From contig CALBSK010000010.1 in the NCBI GenBank assembly GCA_937967795.1, forward strand, positions 1 to 64,000: a DNA stretch of 64,000 nucleotides, given 5' to 3'. Below the pieces are notes generated by a model, which saw only the letters and a program-made list of their open reading frames with translations, was not told the DNA's origin and did no database searches. Positions 57,110-64,000 of the stretch are shown in pieces. The translations under genes and the position numbers were made by a program. Each line of letters starts with the position of its first letter. Position 1 is the first letter of the stretch. This DNA is from an uncultured Alphaproteobacteria bacterium (GTDB taxonomy: Bacteria > Pseudomonadota > Alphaproteobacteria > UBA9655).

Positions 57110-58504
57110 TCACTCTTCAAGGGTTTTAATAATTTCCTCACACATTTTCTTAGCATCCCCAAAGAGCATCAACGTATTGTCCTTATAGAAAAGGTCGTTG
57201 TCTACGCCCGCATAGCCAGGAGACATGGAGCGCTTAACGAAAAGGACAGTTTTTGCTTTTTCCACATCTAAAATGGGCATGCCATAAATCGGGCTTTTCG
57301 GATCCGTTTTAGCGGAAGGATTGGTGACGTCATTGGCCCCAATCACAAAGGCGACATCTGTTTGAGCAAAGTCTCTGTTAATGTCATCAAGTTCAAGCAC
57401 ATTCTCATAGGGAACGTTTGCTTCAGCCAAAAGAACATTCATATGTCCCGGCATTCGGCCAGCGACAGGGTGAATAGCATAGCGTACTTGAACCCCTTCT
57501 TGTTGCAGAATATCGGCCATTTCACGGAGAGCGTGTTGAGCTTGAGCTACAGCCATTCCATAGCCGGGCACAATGATCACAGATTTTGCATTTTTCATAA
57601 TAAAGCCAGCATCTTCTGAACTTCCTGCTTTATAGGGGCGTTGCTCGCCTTTTCCTTGAGTGAGCGCTGCCTGCTCTCCCCCGAATCCTCCAAGAATAAT
57701 ATTGAAGATGGAACGGTTCATCCCCTTACACATGATATAGCTGAGAATCGCACCGGATGCGCCAACCAAAGCTCCTGTAATAATCAAAAGGCTGTTAGCA
57801 AGGGTAAATCCAATGCCTGCGGCTGCCCATCCTGAGTAAGAATTGAGCATAGAAATCACAACGGGCATATCCGCGCCCCCAATGGGAAGAATCAATAAAA
57901 ACCCTAAAAGAAGAGCCACAAACGTTATGGCCCAAAAGAGATGATGAGATTCGCTCAAAGCAAAAAGAGCAATCATAAGGATCACTCCCAGACCCAAGGC
58001 TGCATTCAAAGGGTGTTGTCCCTTAAAGATCAAAGGATTACCCGACACAAGCCCTTGGAGTTTCGCAAAAGCCACAATAGATCCTGTAAAAGTAATGGCG
58101 CCAATGGCAACGCCCAGTCCCATTTCTACAAGAGAGCCAGCCGCAATAAATCCCGCGTCTCCTATGTTAAAGGCATGAGGTTCAAAAAGAGCGGCTGCTG
58201 CAACACATACAGCCGCAAGACCCACTAAGCTGTGGAAAGCTGCAACCAATTGAGGTAAAGCGGTCATCTGAATTTTTTTGGCAATAATTGTTCCAATGAT
58301 TCCCCCTACGATGATTCCCGAAATGATCCACCCATAACTTGTCACCATGGGGGAAGCGAGAGTTGTCCCAATGGCGAGAATCATTCCAAGAATCCCAAAG
58401 GTTAAACCCCGCTCAGAGGTTTTGGCTGAGGAGAGCCCCTGTAAGGCCAAAATAAAGAAAACTGAAGAAACCAGATAGGCTAAAGCTGAAAGATTTGCGC
58501 TCAC
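57110..58504 (-). CDS. pntB: NAD(P) transhydrogenase beta subunit
   Basis: A 464-residue protein with about nine TM helices and a C-terminal NADP-binding domain III (VPGYGMAVAQAQHAL, HPVAGRMPGHMNVLLAEA, GANDVTNPSAKTDP). With PntA it couples hydride transfer between NADH and NADP+ to proton movement. The GTG at 58504 is chosen because it yields the normal N-terminus (V)SANLSALAYLVSS; the longer frame to 58663 would overlap the preceding gene. Confidence 0.95.
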   Translation of the reverse strand: MSANLSALAYLVSSVFFILALQGLSSAKTSERGLTFGILGMILAIGTTLASPMVTSYGWIISGIIVGGIIGTIIAKKIQMTALPQLVAAFHSLVGLAAVCVAAAALFEPHAFNIGDAGFIAAGSLVEMGLGVAIGAITFTGSIVAFAKLQGLVSGNPLIFKGQHPLNAALGLGVILMIALFALSESHHLFWAITFVALLLGFLLILPIGGADMPVVISMLNSYSGWAAAGIGFTLANSLLIITGALVGASGAILSYIMCKGMNRSIFNIILGGFGGEQAALTQGKGEQRPYKAGSSEDAGFIMKNAKSVIIVPGYGMAVAQAQHALREMADILQQEGVQVRYAIHPVAGRMPGHMNVLLAEANVPYENVLELDDINRDFAQTDVAFVIGANDVTNPSAKTDPKSPIYGMPILDVEKAKTVLFVKRSMSPGYAGVDNDLFYKDNTLMLFGDAKKMCEEIIKTLEE

Positions 58505-58514
58505 GAGAAGATTC

Positions 58515-58805
58515 CTATTTCTTTTTATTGAACATTTCGAGCATGCGGCGCGTGACCACAAACCCTCCAAAAATGTTGATTGAAGCCATAACAACCGCGG
58601 CAAACCCAAAAATTTGAGTGAGCATATCTTGAGCGGATCCCGCTGCCAGAACGGCTCCCACAATGATCACGCTCGAAATCGCATTTGTAACCGACATCAG
58701 GGGCGAATGAAGGGCTGGTGTGACTTTCCACACGACGTAATAGCCCACAAATACGGCAAGGATAAAAACCGTAAGGCCTAGGACAAAGGGAGAGATCATT
58801 TCCAT
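58515..58805 (-). CDS. pntAB: NAD(P) transhydrogenase alpha subunit, membrane part
   Basis: A 96-residue protein with three TM helices ([20 protein letters not shown] at the start, [12 protein letters not shown], and the last ending GFVVTRRML). It represents the C-terminal membrane portion of single-chain PntA, encoded separately as is common in alphaproteobacteria. It lies four bases after the pntA stop and ten bases before pntB. Confidence 0.94.
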   Translation of the reverse strand: MEMISPFVLGLTVFILAVFVGYYVVWKVTPALHSPLMSVTNAISSVIIVGAVLAAGSAQDMLTQIFGFAAVVMASINIFGGFVVTRRMLEMFNKKK

Positions 58806-58809
58806 TTAT

Positions 58810-59982
58810 TTATTCCTTTGTTAAAATGACAGAAGAGGAAGATACGTTTTTCTCTGAACGCAACGTTTTTCCTTCATGAGTTAACGCTATCGCTTGAATG
58901 ATTTCATCATCCCAGTTGATTTTGAGAGATTTTGACTCTTTATCCACGCATAAAGTCAAAAGATTCAAAAGATTGCGCGCATAAACCGCACTGGAATCCG
59001 TTGGAATTCGACCTGGCATGTTGGCATAACCCACAATTTTTACGCCTTTCTTTTCAACGACTTCACCTAAAATACTGCCCTCACAATTGCCGCCTGATTC
59101 AACAGCAAGATCAATAATAACCGAGCCCGACTTCATTCCCTCAACCATATCTGCGGTGATCAGGCGGGGCGCAGGCTTCCCTGGAATGAGAGCAGTCGTA
59201 ATGACGATATCCGATTTTTGAAGAACTTCTTTAATTTTAGCTGCCTGGCGTGCTTTATAATCGTCACTCATTTCTTTTGCATAGCCGCCGGAAGCCTCAC
59301 CCGTTTCTTGAGACTCAACTTCAACAAAAGATCCGCCAAGACTTTCGACTTGTTCCTTGGCAGCAGCCCTTACGTCAAAAACATTCACGATAGCGCCTAA
59401 GCGTTTGGCTGTTGCAACGGCTTGAAGACCTGCAACGCCTGCGCCTAAAATTAATACCCGCGCAGGAGCAATGGTTCCTGCTGCTGTCATCATCATAGGA
59501 AAAGCGCGCTCAAAAGCATTTGCAGCTTCAATCACAGCCCGGTAACCTGCAAGATTGCTCTGAGAAGATAAAACATCTATGGCTTGTGCACGGGTAATCC
59601 GCGGGGCAAGTTCAAGTGAAAAAGCTGTAACTTTTCGCTTGTTATACTCCCCAAAAAGATCGGGTTTTGTATAAGGGTGAAGAATGCCTAATAAGAGGGC
59701 ATTTTCAGGCAAAAGGCTGACTTCATCTTCCCCCCCATCTTTCTTAGTCATGGGAGCTTGAACTTTTAAAACCACGTCCGCCCCTGCAAGTGCTTTTGCG
59801 GGAGTTGCAGCCATTTTGGCCCCAGCCGCTTGATAAGCTTCATCGGAAAAATAGGCTTCCCCCCCTGCTCCTTTTTCAACAACCACGTCGAACCCAAGGC
59901 CAATCAGCTTTTTTACTGTCTCAGGTGTTGCTGCAACACGTGTTTCATAAGGCCTTCGTTCTTTTAAAACAGTGAGCTGCAT
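58810..59982 (-). CDS. pntA: NAD(P) transhydrogenase alpha subunit, NAD-binding part
   Basis: A 390-residue soluble subunit binding NAD(H). It starts at 59982 with GGAGAT upstream, giving MQLTVLKERRPYETRVAATPE; the longer frame to 60027 has no better site. Marks: LGILHPYTKP, RITRAQAIDVLSSQSNLAGYRAV, and the Rossmann motif VLILGAGVAGLQA. It is the first gene of pntA-pntAb-pntB. Confidence 0.95.
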   Translation of the reverse strand: MQLTVLKERRPYETRVAATPETVKKLIGLGFDVVVEKGAGGEAYFSDEAYQAAGAKMAATPAKALAGADVVLKVQAPMTKKDGGEDEVSLLPENALLLGILHPYTKPDLFGEYNKRKVTAFSLELAPRITRAQAIDVLSSQSNLAGYRAVIEAANAFERAFPMMMTAAGTIAPARVLILGAGVAGLQAVATAKRLGAIVNVFDVRAAAKEQVESLGGSFVEVESQETGEASGGYAKEMSDDYKARQAAKIKEVLQKSDIVITTALIPGKPAPRLITADMVEGMKSGSVIIDLAVESGGNCEGSILGEVVEKKGVKIVGYANMPGRIPTDSSAVYARNLLNLLTLCVDKESKSLKINWDDEIIQAIALTHEGKTLRSEKNVSSSSVILTKE

Positions 59983-60115
59983 TCTATCTCCTTCAATCAT
60001 TTCCTCATTCGGTGCGGACTTTATCACATCTTTTTCTTTTTGAGGAGGGGGCTCACGGCTTACGAATGATAAAAATAGAACCTTATATAGTAAGGTTACA
60101 AATCCGTGAAAAATT

Positions 60116-60292
60116 TCATGTGGCCGTGGGAAATGAAGTTATGTAAATAGGAATAGTCTGTGCGGCTAAATAAATGTCATGGATGCTTGTTTTATCGATA
60201 TAAGGACAATCAGCTTTAAGTGAGCTTTTCTCTGCTGTGGAGAGGGTTAAGGCTGCAATGAGAGATAATGTTGATTGTTTGAAAGTCACCAT
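60116..60292 (-). CDS. Small secreted protein, 58 aa
   Basis: A 58-residue frame with GGGAGA five bases upstream of ATG. It begins with a likely signal peptide (MVTFKQSTLSLIAALTLST) and has a short mature part with one Cys (DCPYID). No family recognised; a marginal call supported by the ribosome site and signal-like start. Confidence 0.45.
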   Translation of the reverse strand: MVTFKQSTLSLIAALTLSTAEKSSLKADCPYIDKTSIHDIYLAAQTIPIYITSFPTAT

Positions 60293-60453
60293 TTTTCTCC
60301 CTTTTTTATTCTATCGTATAAACATATTAGAAAAGGTTTAATTTGTGTTTAAGGCGGCTCGTTCTTTGGTTTTTCTTCCTGCATCATTCACTCTTATTAT
60401 CTTCCTCATCTTTTTTAATGATCATTTAAGATAGACTATCATATCAAAAGCAG

Positions 60454-60475
60454 AGAGGCCTCTTTTGAGGCCTCT
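60454..60475 (-). terminator. Hairpin downstream of small secreted gene
   Basis: AGAGGCCTC and GAGGCCTCT form a nine-base stem with a TTTT/AAAA loop. On the minus strand it lies 43 bases after the stop of the gene at 60518-60901 and is followed by CTGCTTTTG, a weak T-run. Confidence 0.55.
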
Positions 60476-60517
60476 ATATAAATATAATTATTCCACTTTC
60501 TCGAGTTAACAGCTCTG

Positions 60518-60901
60518 TTAATCTCCACCCTTGAGAGGATATAGCATCATAGAAATGACATTCGTACCCTTTTTCTCCCCCTGATACATGCACAGGGCAC
60601 TCACTTGCTGAGGAGGCTGAAAAGTCACCTCATCACTTATAAGAGCCTCATAGGGAGCTGGCGCGTCCTTTGTTGTTTTCATAAGCTGAACCACGCATTT
60701 ATCGTCGCGACACTCTTGATGGTTCAAAGTTACGGAAAAGTCATTAAAATATTTTTTCCCAGCATCCTTTATTACACTAGCAATTTGCTGACGCAAGTCT
60801 TTTCCCATCTCAGGGCAGTTCCTCGCCTCAACAGGTTTTTCTAATCCTATGAAAAAAGAAACCATTGCTATAATAGATGTTGTTGTGACTTTAAGATTCA
60901 T
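60518..60901 (-). CDS. Secreted hypothetical protein
   Basis: A 127-residue protein with AAAGGAG upstream and a signal peptide ending VEA at about residue 26. The mature part has Cys at about 29, 63, 68 and 108, including the HQECRDDKCVVQLM segment, so disulfides are likely. No family recognised. It ends with a hairpin terminator. Confidence 0.65.
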   Translation of the reverse strand: MNLKVTTTSIIAMVSFFIGLEKPVEARNCPEMGKDLRQQIASVIKDAGKKYFNDFSVTLNHQECRDDKCVVQLMKTTKDAPAPYEALISDEVTFQPPQQVSALCMYQGEKKGTNVISMMLYPLKGGD

Positions 60902-61053
60902 AATTTTCTCCTTTGATGTTATGATGTTTCTTTACTATAAAAGAAAAAGGTTAACTTTGGGTTAAGAAGAAGGAAATGCCTCTTCCTCTTTCTCCCTCTT
61001 CTGGAATAATGTAGAGCCCATAAGAAGGCACCCATTTTAAAAGGAAAAATTTT

Positions 61054-61830
61054 ATGAGATCCTCTGACCGTCGCCCCGATCAGCTCCGTTTTATTTCTTT
61101 TGAAGGCGGATATGCCAAACATGCAGAAGGATCCTGTTTAGCTAAATTTGGAAATACCCATGTCCTATGTACGGCTTCTGTTGAGGAAAAAGTTCCCCCT
61201 TTCCTTCGCAATAAAGGAACCGGATGGATTACGGCTGAATATGGGATGCTTCCCCGCTCAACCCATACTCGAATAGATCGTGAAGCAGCCCGCGGCAAAC
61301 AGACGGGAAGAACGCAAGAGATTCAACGATTGATCGGCCGCGCTTTACGGTCTGTCGTTGATTTAAAGGCTCTTGGCGAGCGACAAATCATTATAGACTG
61401 TGATGTTCTTCAGGCTGATGGGGGAACACGAACAACAGCTATTTCAGGAGCCTACGTGGCTCTTCATCGAGCCCTTCAAACCCTTGTTCAAGATAACAAA
61501 CTAGAATCTCTTCCTTTGAATCATCATGTGGCTGCCGTCTCCTGCGGCATCGTAGATGGCATTCCTGTGCTCGATTTAGATTATGAAGAAGACAGCACTG
61601 CCCAGGTGGATGCCAATTTTGTGATGACAGATGGAGGGGCCATCATCGAAATTCAAACAACGGCTGAAGAAAAGCCTTTTGAAGAAACGGCTCTTTTTGA
61701 AATGATGCGTCTTGCCCGAGCCGGAATCAGAGAAATTATCATCCTGCAAAAAGAATCTTTAAAAAAACTCGTAAGAATAACAAATGAAGAGTTTCGGAAG
61801 GATAAATTAGGATGTCTAAAACTAACTTGA
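61054..61830 (+). CDS. rph: Ribonuclease PH
   Basis: A 258-residue phosphorolytic 3'-5' exoribonuclease that trims tRNA precursors. Family marks: [21 protein letters not shown] at the N-terminus, [53 protein letters not shown], and [14 protein letters not shown]. It is slightly longer than usual (about 238) at the C-terminus. A terminator-like hairpin lies about 140 bases downstream. Confidence 0.95.
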   Translation: MRSSDRRPDQLRFISFEGGYAKHAEGSCLAKFGNTHVLCTASVEEKVPPFLRNKGTGWITAEYGMLPRSTHTRIDREAARGKQTGRTQEIQRLIGRALRSVVDLKALGERQIIIDCDVLQADGGTRTTAISGAYVALHRALQTLVQDNKLESLPLNHHVAAVSCGIVDGIPVLDLDYEEDSTAQVDANFVMTDGGAIIEIQTTAEEKPFEETALFEMMRLARAGIREIIILQKESLKKLVRITNEEFRKDKLGCLKLT

Positions 61831-61969
61831 CGATGCCTCCTGAGCTTATATAATCATAAATTGAGAAGTAGACAACGGTCCAATATGTGTGTGGATGGTT
61901 TTAGTGGCAAGTGCTCATTTACAATTTAATTTTATCTGTTAATTGGTGTTATAGACTTTTTAAGGCAAC

Positions 61970-62021
61970 AAAAAAAGCCTCTCAAATAGGGATGTTAAAC
62001 CCTATGAATGGAGGTTTTTTT
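61970..62021. terminator. Long terminator hairpin
   Basis: AAAAAAGCCTC and GAGG with a T-run pair around an inner ATAGGG/CCCTAT stem, giving A and T tracts on the two sides. It can act in both directions: for rph on the plus strand and for the toxin-antitoxin operon on the minus strand. Confidence 0.65.
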
Positions 62022-62034
62022 ATGCAGATAAGAA

Positions 62035-62153
62035 GCTGCTACAAAAAGGTCTTTCGCCAACAAGTTCGGCATCTCTTTGATAATGTTTAAAAAGATCCTG
62101 AAGCAAGTTCAGGATGACAGCCCCGTTTAAAATTTAAGGCCTTTTGCAGCACC
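62035..62153. repeat. MITE-like repeat, copy 2
   Basis: About 119 bases bounded by imperfect inverted ends, GCTGCTACAAAAAGGTCTT at the left and AAGGCCTTTTGCAGCACC at the right. The interior shares TTCGGCAT, GATAAT and AAAAAGATCCTGAA-x-CAAGTTCAGGATGACAG with the copy at 27053-27178. The left arm of the central palindrome is missing here. No coding capacity; probably a non-autonomous element. Confidence 0.72.
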
Positions 62154-62164
62154 TTCTAAAGAGC

Positions 62165-62452
62165 TTATTTTTTCCTTATTTTCGCCATTTTATAAATGAG
62201 ATCATCTTTTCTGATTCCCACAGCTATAATGAACACTTCGATTTCCTTTTTGTTTATTCGATAAACAATACGTGTGTTTCCAACACGTATACGTAGACAT
62301 CCTCTTAAATCTCCACTCAGAGGTTTTCCTATTTTATCAGGTTCACCTTTCAATATTCTCTCATCTATGGCTTTAAGAATCCGCCGAGCTTCTGCATATC
62401 CGAGCATTTCTAAATCAAATTCGACATCTTGATGATAAATAATTTTCCACAT
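62165..62452 (-). CDS. RelE/ParE-family toxin
   Basis: A 95-residue protein of the RelE/ParE fold: WKIIYHQDVEFDL at the start, a helix with ARRILKAIDERIL, then GKPLSGDLRGCLRIRVGNTRIVYRI and VFIIAVGIRKDDLIYKMAK. RelE members cleave mRNA on the ribosome; the basic residues R-x-R in LRIRVGNTR fit. It starts two bases after the antitoxin stop. Confidence 0.88.
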   Translation of the reverse strand: MWKIIYHQDVEFDLEMLGYAEARRILKAIDERILKGEPDKIGKPLSGDLRGCLRIRVGNTRIVYRINKKEIEVFIIAVGIRKDDLIYKMAKIRKK

Positions 62453-62454
62453 TT

Positions 62455-62748
62455 TCAGTGAGGAAGAAGTTCAAATTTTTTAATCATCTCTTCATGTGAG
62501 ATAGATTTTATTTTATCAAAATCTTGAAGTCTTTTGCGGGCAACAATTTCAATGCGAAGATCTTCTAATTCGTCTAGGAGAGCCTCATAAGATTGAATAT
62601 TCAGAAGCACAGCTGCAGGTGAATTATTCTTCATAATCACATAGTGATCTTGCTCTCCCGAGGTAAGCTTATTAATCACATCCTTTGTGGATCTAATCAT
62701 ATCTGTAATAGAAATTGCCTCTTCTGATCTTTCAATTAATGCGGTCAT
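62455..62748 (-). CDS. Phd/YefM-family antitoxin
   Basis: A 97-residue protein with the Phd/YefM pattern: ISITDMIRSTKDVINKL, then DHYVIMKNNSPAAVLLNIQSYEALLDELEDL. It neutralises the downstream RelE-type toxin and represses the pair. An imperfect palindrome CATAT-aata-ATATG (62775-62788), 27 bases upstream of the start, may be its operator. Confidence 0.85.
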   Translation of the reverse strand: MTALIERSEEAISITDMIRSTKDVINKLTSGEQDHYVIMKNNSPAAVLLNIQSYEALLDELEDLRIEIVARKRLQDFDKIKSISHEEMIKKFELLPH

Positions 62749-62868
62749 TTGTGATTCTCCATACTCACCATTATCATATAATAATATGCTTATAATTGTT
62801 TTATGTAAAGTTTTTTAACGTATTGAGCGAGTTCAAATAGAATGAGGCCTAAAAGCAGATGTAAAATG

Positions 62869-63230
<362 letters not shown>

Positions 63231-63235
63231 ACTTT

Positions 63236-63916
63236 TTATATAAGCTTTTTTTGAGCCTCTAACAACCCATCAATAAGTGCATAGGTTTGCTCATCCGCCT
63301 CTCCATCCCACTTATGAGGTTGGAAATGTCGCTGAAAGGCCGTAAGGGCATGGGAAAGAGAGAGAATTTCATAGCCAATTTTATGAAGCGCATCATCTAG
63401 GGGAAACTTTTGCAAAAATTTTCTAGAAGAGGGAGAAGGCCATAAACCCAGCCCTTCTATCGCTAATCTTTCCCAAGGGAATAAATGCCCCGGATCTTGT
63501 TTGCGGCGTGGCGCTATATCCGAATGGCCTAAAATACGTGAGCGGGGAATTCCCCACCGTATTTGAATTTCCTTAGAAAGTTTCAAGAGTCCTTCAATCT
63601 GTGCTTCAGGAAAAGGTCTGTATCCGTAGCTATGGCCTGGATTGGAAAGCTCAATCCCAATCGAACAACTGTTTAAATCCGTGCATCCTTGCCAATAACT
63701 TTCTCCCGCATGCCAGGCCCGTTTGTCTTCTTCGATGAGGTGATAAATCTGCCCCTCTTCATCAATAAGATAATGGGCGCTAACATTGGAGTGGGGATTG
63801 GTGAACCAACGAAGAACCTCATCCGTACTCGGCATATCCGTATAATGGAGGATAATAGAGTCAATGGGTAGCTTCCGTTCATTAAAATGAGGAGAAAAAA
63901 CCCTATTTTTATTCAT
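63236..63916 (-). CDS. AmpD-like N-acetylmuramoyl-L-alanine amidase
   Basis: A 226-residue amidase_2-family enzyme with no signal peptide, like the cytoplasmic AmpD that recycles anhydro-muropeptides. Zinc ligands are visible in SIILHYTDM (first His), the late GHSDIAPRRKQDPGHLFPW (His and Asp) and the NPHSNVSAHYLI and HAGESYWQG segments. A C-terminal helical domain resembling a peptidoglycan-binding domain is present (from about residue 180). The start at 63916 overlaps the end of the upstream gene by eight bases; a TTG at 63961 would lie inside that gene. Confidence 0.85.
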   Translation of the reverse strand: MNKNRVFSPHFNERKLPIDSIILHYTDMPSTDEVLRWFTNPHSNVSAHYLIDEEGQIYHLIEEDKRAWHAGESYWQGCTDLNSCSIGIELSNPGHSYGYRPFPEAQIEGLLKLSKEIQIRWGIPRSRILGHSDIAPRRKQDPGHLFPWERLAIEGLGLWPSPSSRKFLQKFPLDDALHKIGYEILSLSHALTAFQRHFQPHKWDGEADEQTYALIDGLLEAQKKLI

Positions 63917-64000
63917 GATGAGTATATAATTCTTCGAGTTCTTCTCTGATAACCTTCTCAAGAGGAGGAAGTGCGTTGATCACTGTTGCCCAAACTCTAC
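63909..64000 (-). CDS. C-terminal end of an upstream gene (partial)
   Basis: A frame open from the window edge to a TAA at 63909-63911 encodes about 29 residues ending LEKVIREELEELYTHHE. It overlaps the amidase start by eight bases in the manner of a coupled operon. The product cannot be named from this fragment. Confidence 0.55.
   Translation of the reverse strand, partial: RVWATVINALPPLEKVIREELEELYTHHE

Noticed and set aside
56857..57129. A 90-codon plus-strand frame overlapping the mltG end
   Set aside because: It mostly overlaps mltG in another frame, has no ribosome site, and the non-overlapping part has no recognisable motif.
60345..60434. A 29-codon hydrophobic plus-strand frame starting at GTG
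   Set aside because: Too short, no ribosome site, and the hydrophobic run is expected from T-rich sequence.

Overview
The window reads as a piece of a low-GC alphaproteobacterial chromosome, most likely from an intracellular or protist-associated lineage of the Holosporales/Paracaedibacter type. That placement is inference. The support is a three-gene proton-translocating transhydrogenase, a CckA-type hybrid kinase and a gene-transfer-agent (GTA)-style head and lysis gene set. Alongside them are many signal-peptide-bearing proteins with eukaryote-like or effector-like architecture: an F-box protein, a huge leucine-rich-repeat protein, and secreted proteins whose C-termini resemble toxin domains.

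Region 1 (1-13.5 kb) is a plus-strand phage/GTA-like structural module. It holds a prohead protease, an HK97 capsid, a head-tail connector, a head-tail adaptor, a DUF3168-like protein, tail-region proteins, a SleB-type cell-wall hydrolase and a GTA-type 3-TM holin. No terminase, portal or tape-measure gene is visible. The module is interrupted repeatedly by cargo: a signal-peptide F-box protein flanked by a 74-bp direct duplication of the preceding phage gene's 3' end, a secreted coiled-coil protein, a VapBC pair with a perfect 15-bp inverted-repeat operator, a drug/metabolite transporter, and several very small minus-strand secreted proteins, two of them Cys-rich.

Region 2 (13.5-29 kb) has cckA, a TPR-secretin lipoprotein, a serine hydrolase, a 2177-residue secreted multidomain protein (HAD-like, kinase-like, Nudix, LRR) and a secreted coiled-coil protein with an internal duplication.

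Region 3 (29-64 kb) is mostly housekeeping. It includes ligA-recN, rpmB, an OmpR/EnvZ-like two-component pair, lpdA, a TrpXYZ-like ABC transporter, hslVU, a HIT protein, a retropepsin-like protein with rimK, amn, rpmG, acpP-fabF-mltG, pntA-pntAb-pntB, rph, an RNase P RNA and an AmpD-like amidase. Between these lie more secreted proteins (an ELM1-like protein and two large proteins with HicA-like C-terminal ends), an IS5-family transposase pseudogene, an Rpn-like nuclease, a Phd/RelE toxin-antitoxin pair, and dispersed palindromic/MITE-like repeats.

The strongest candidates for something undescribed are four. They are the 1424-bp F-box cassette inserted in the phage module, the 2177-aa HAD-kinase-Nudix-LRR protein, the pair of exported proteins ending in HicA-like domains, and the set of small exported peptides antisense to the phage genes. 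All family assignments were made by reading motifs; no database search was run.
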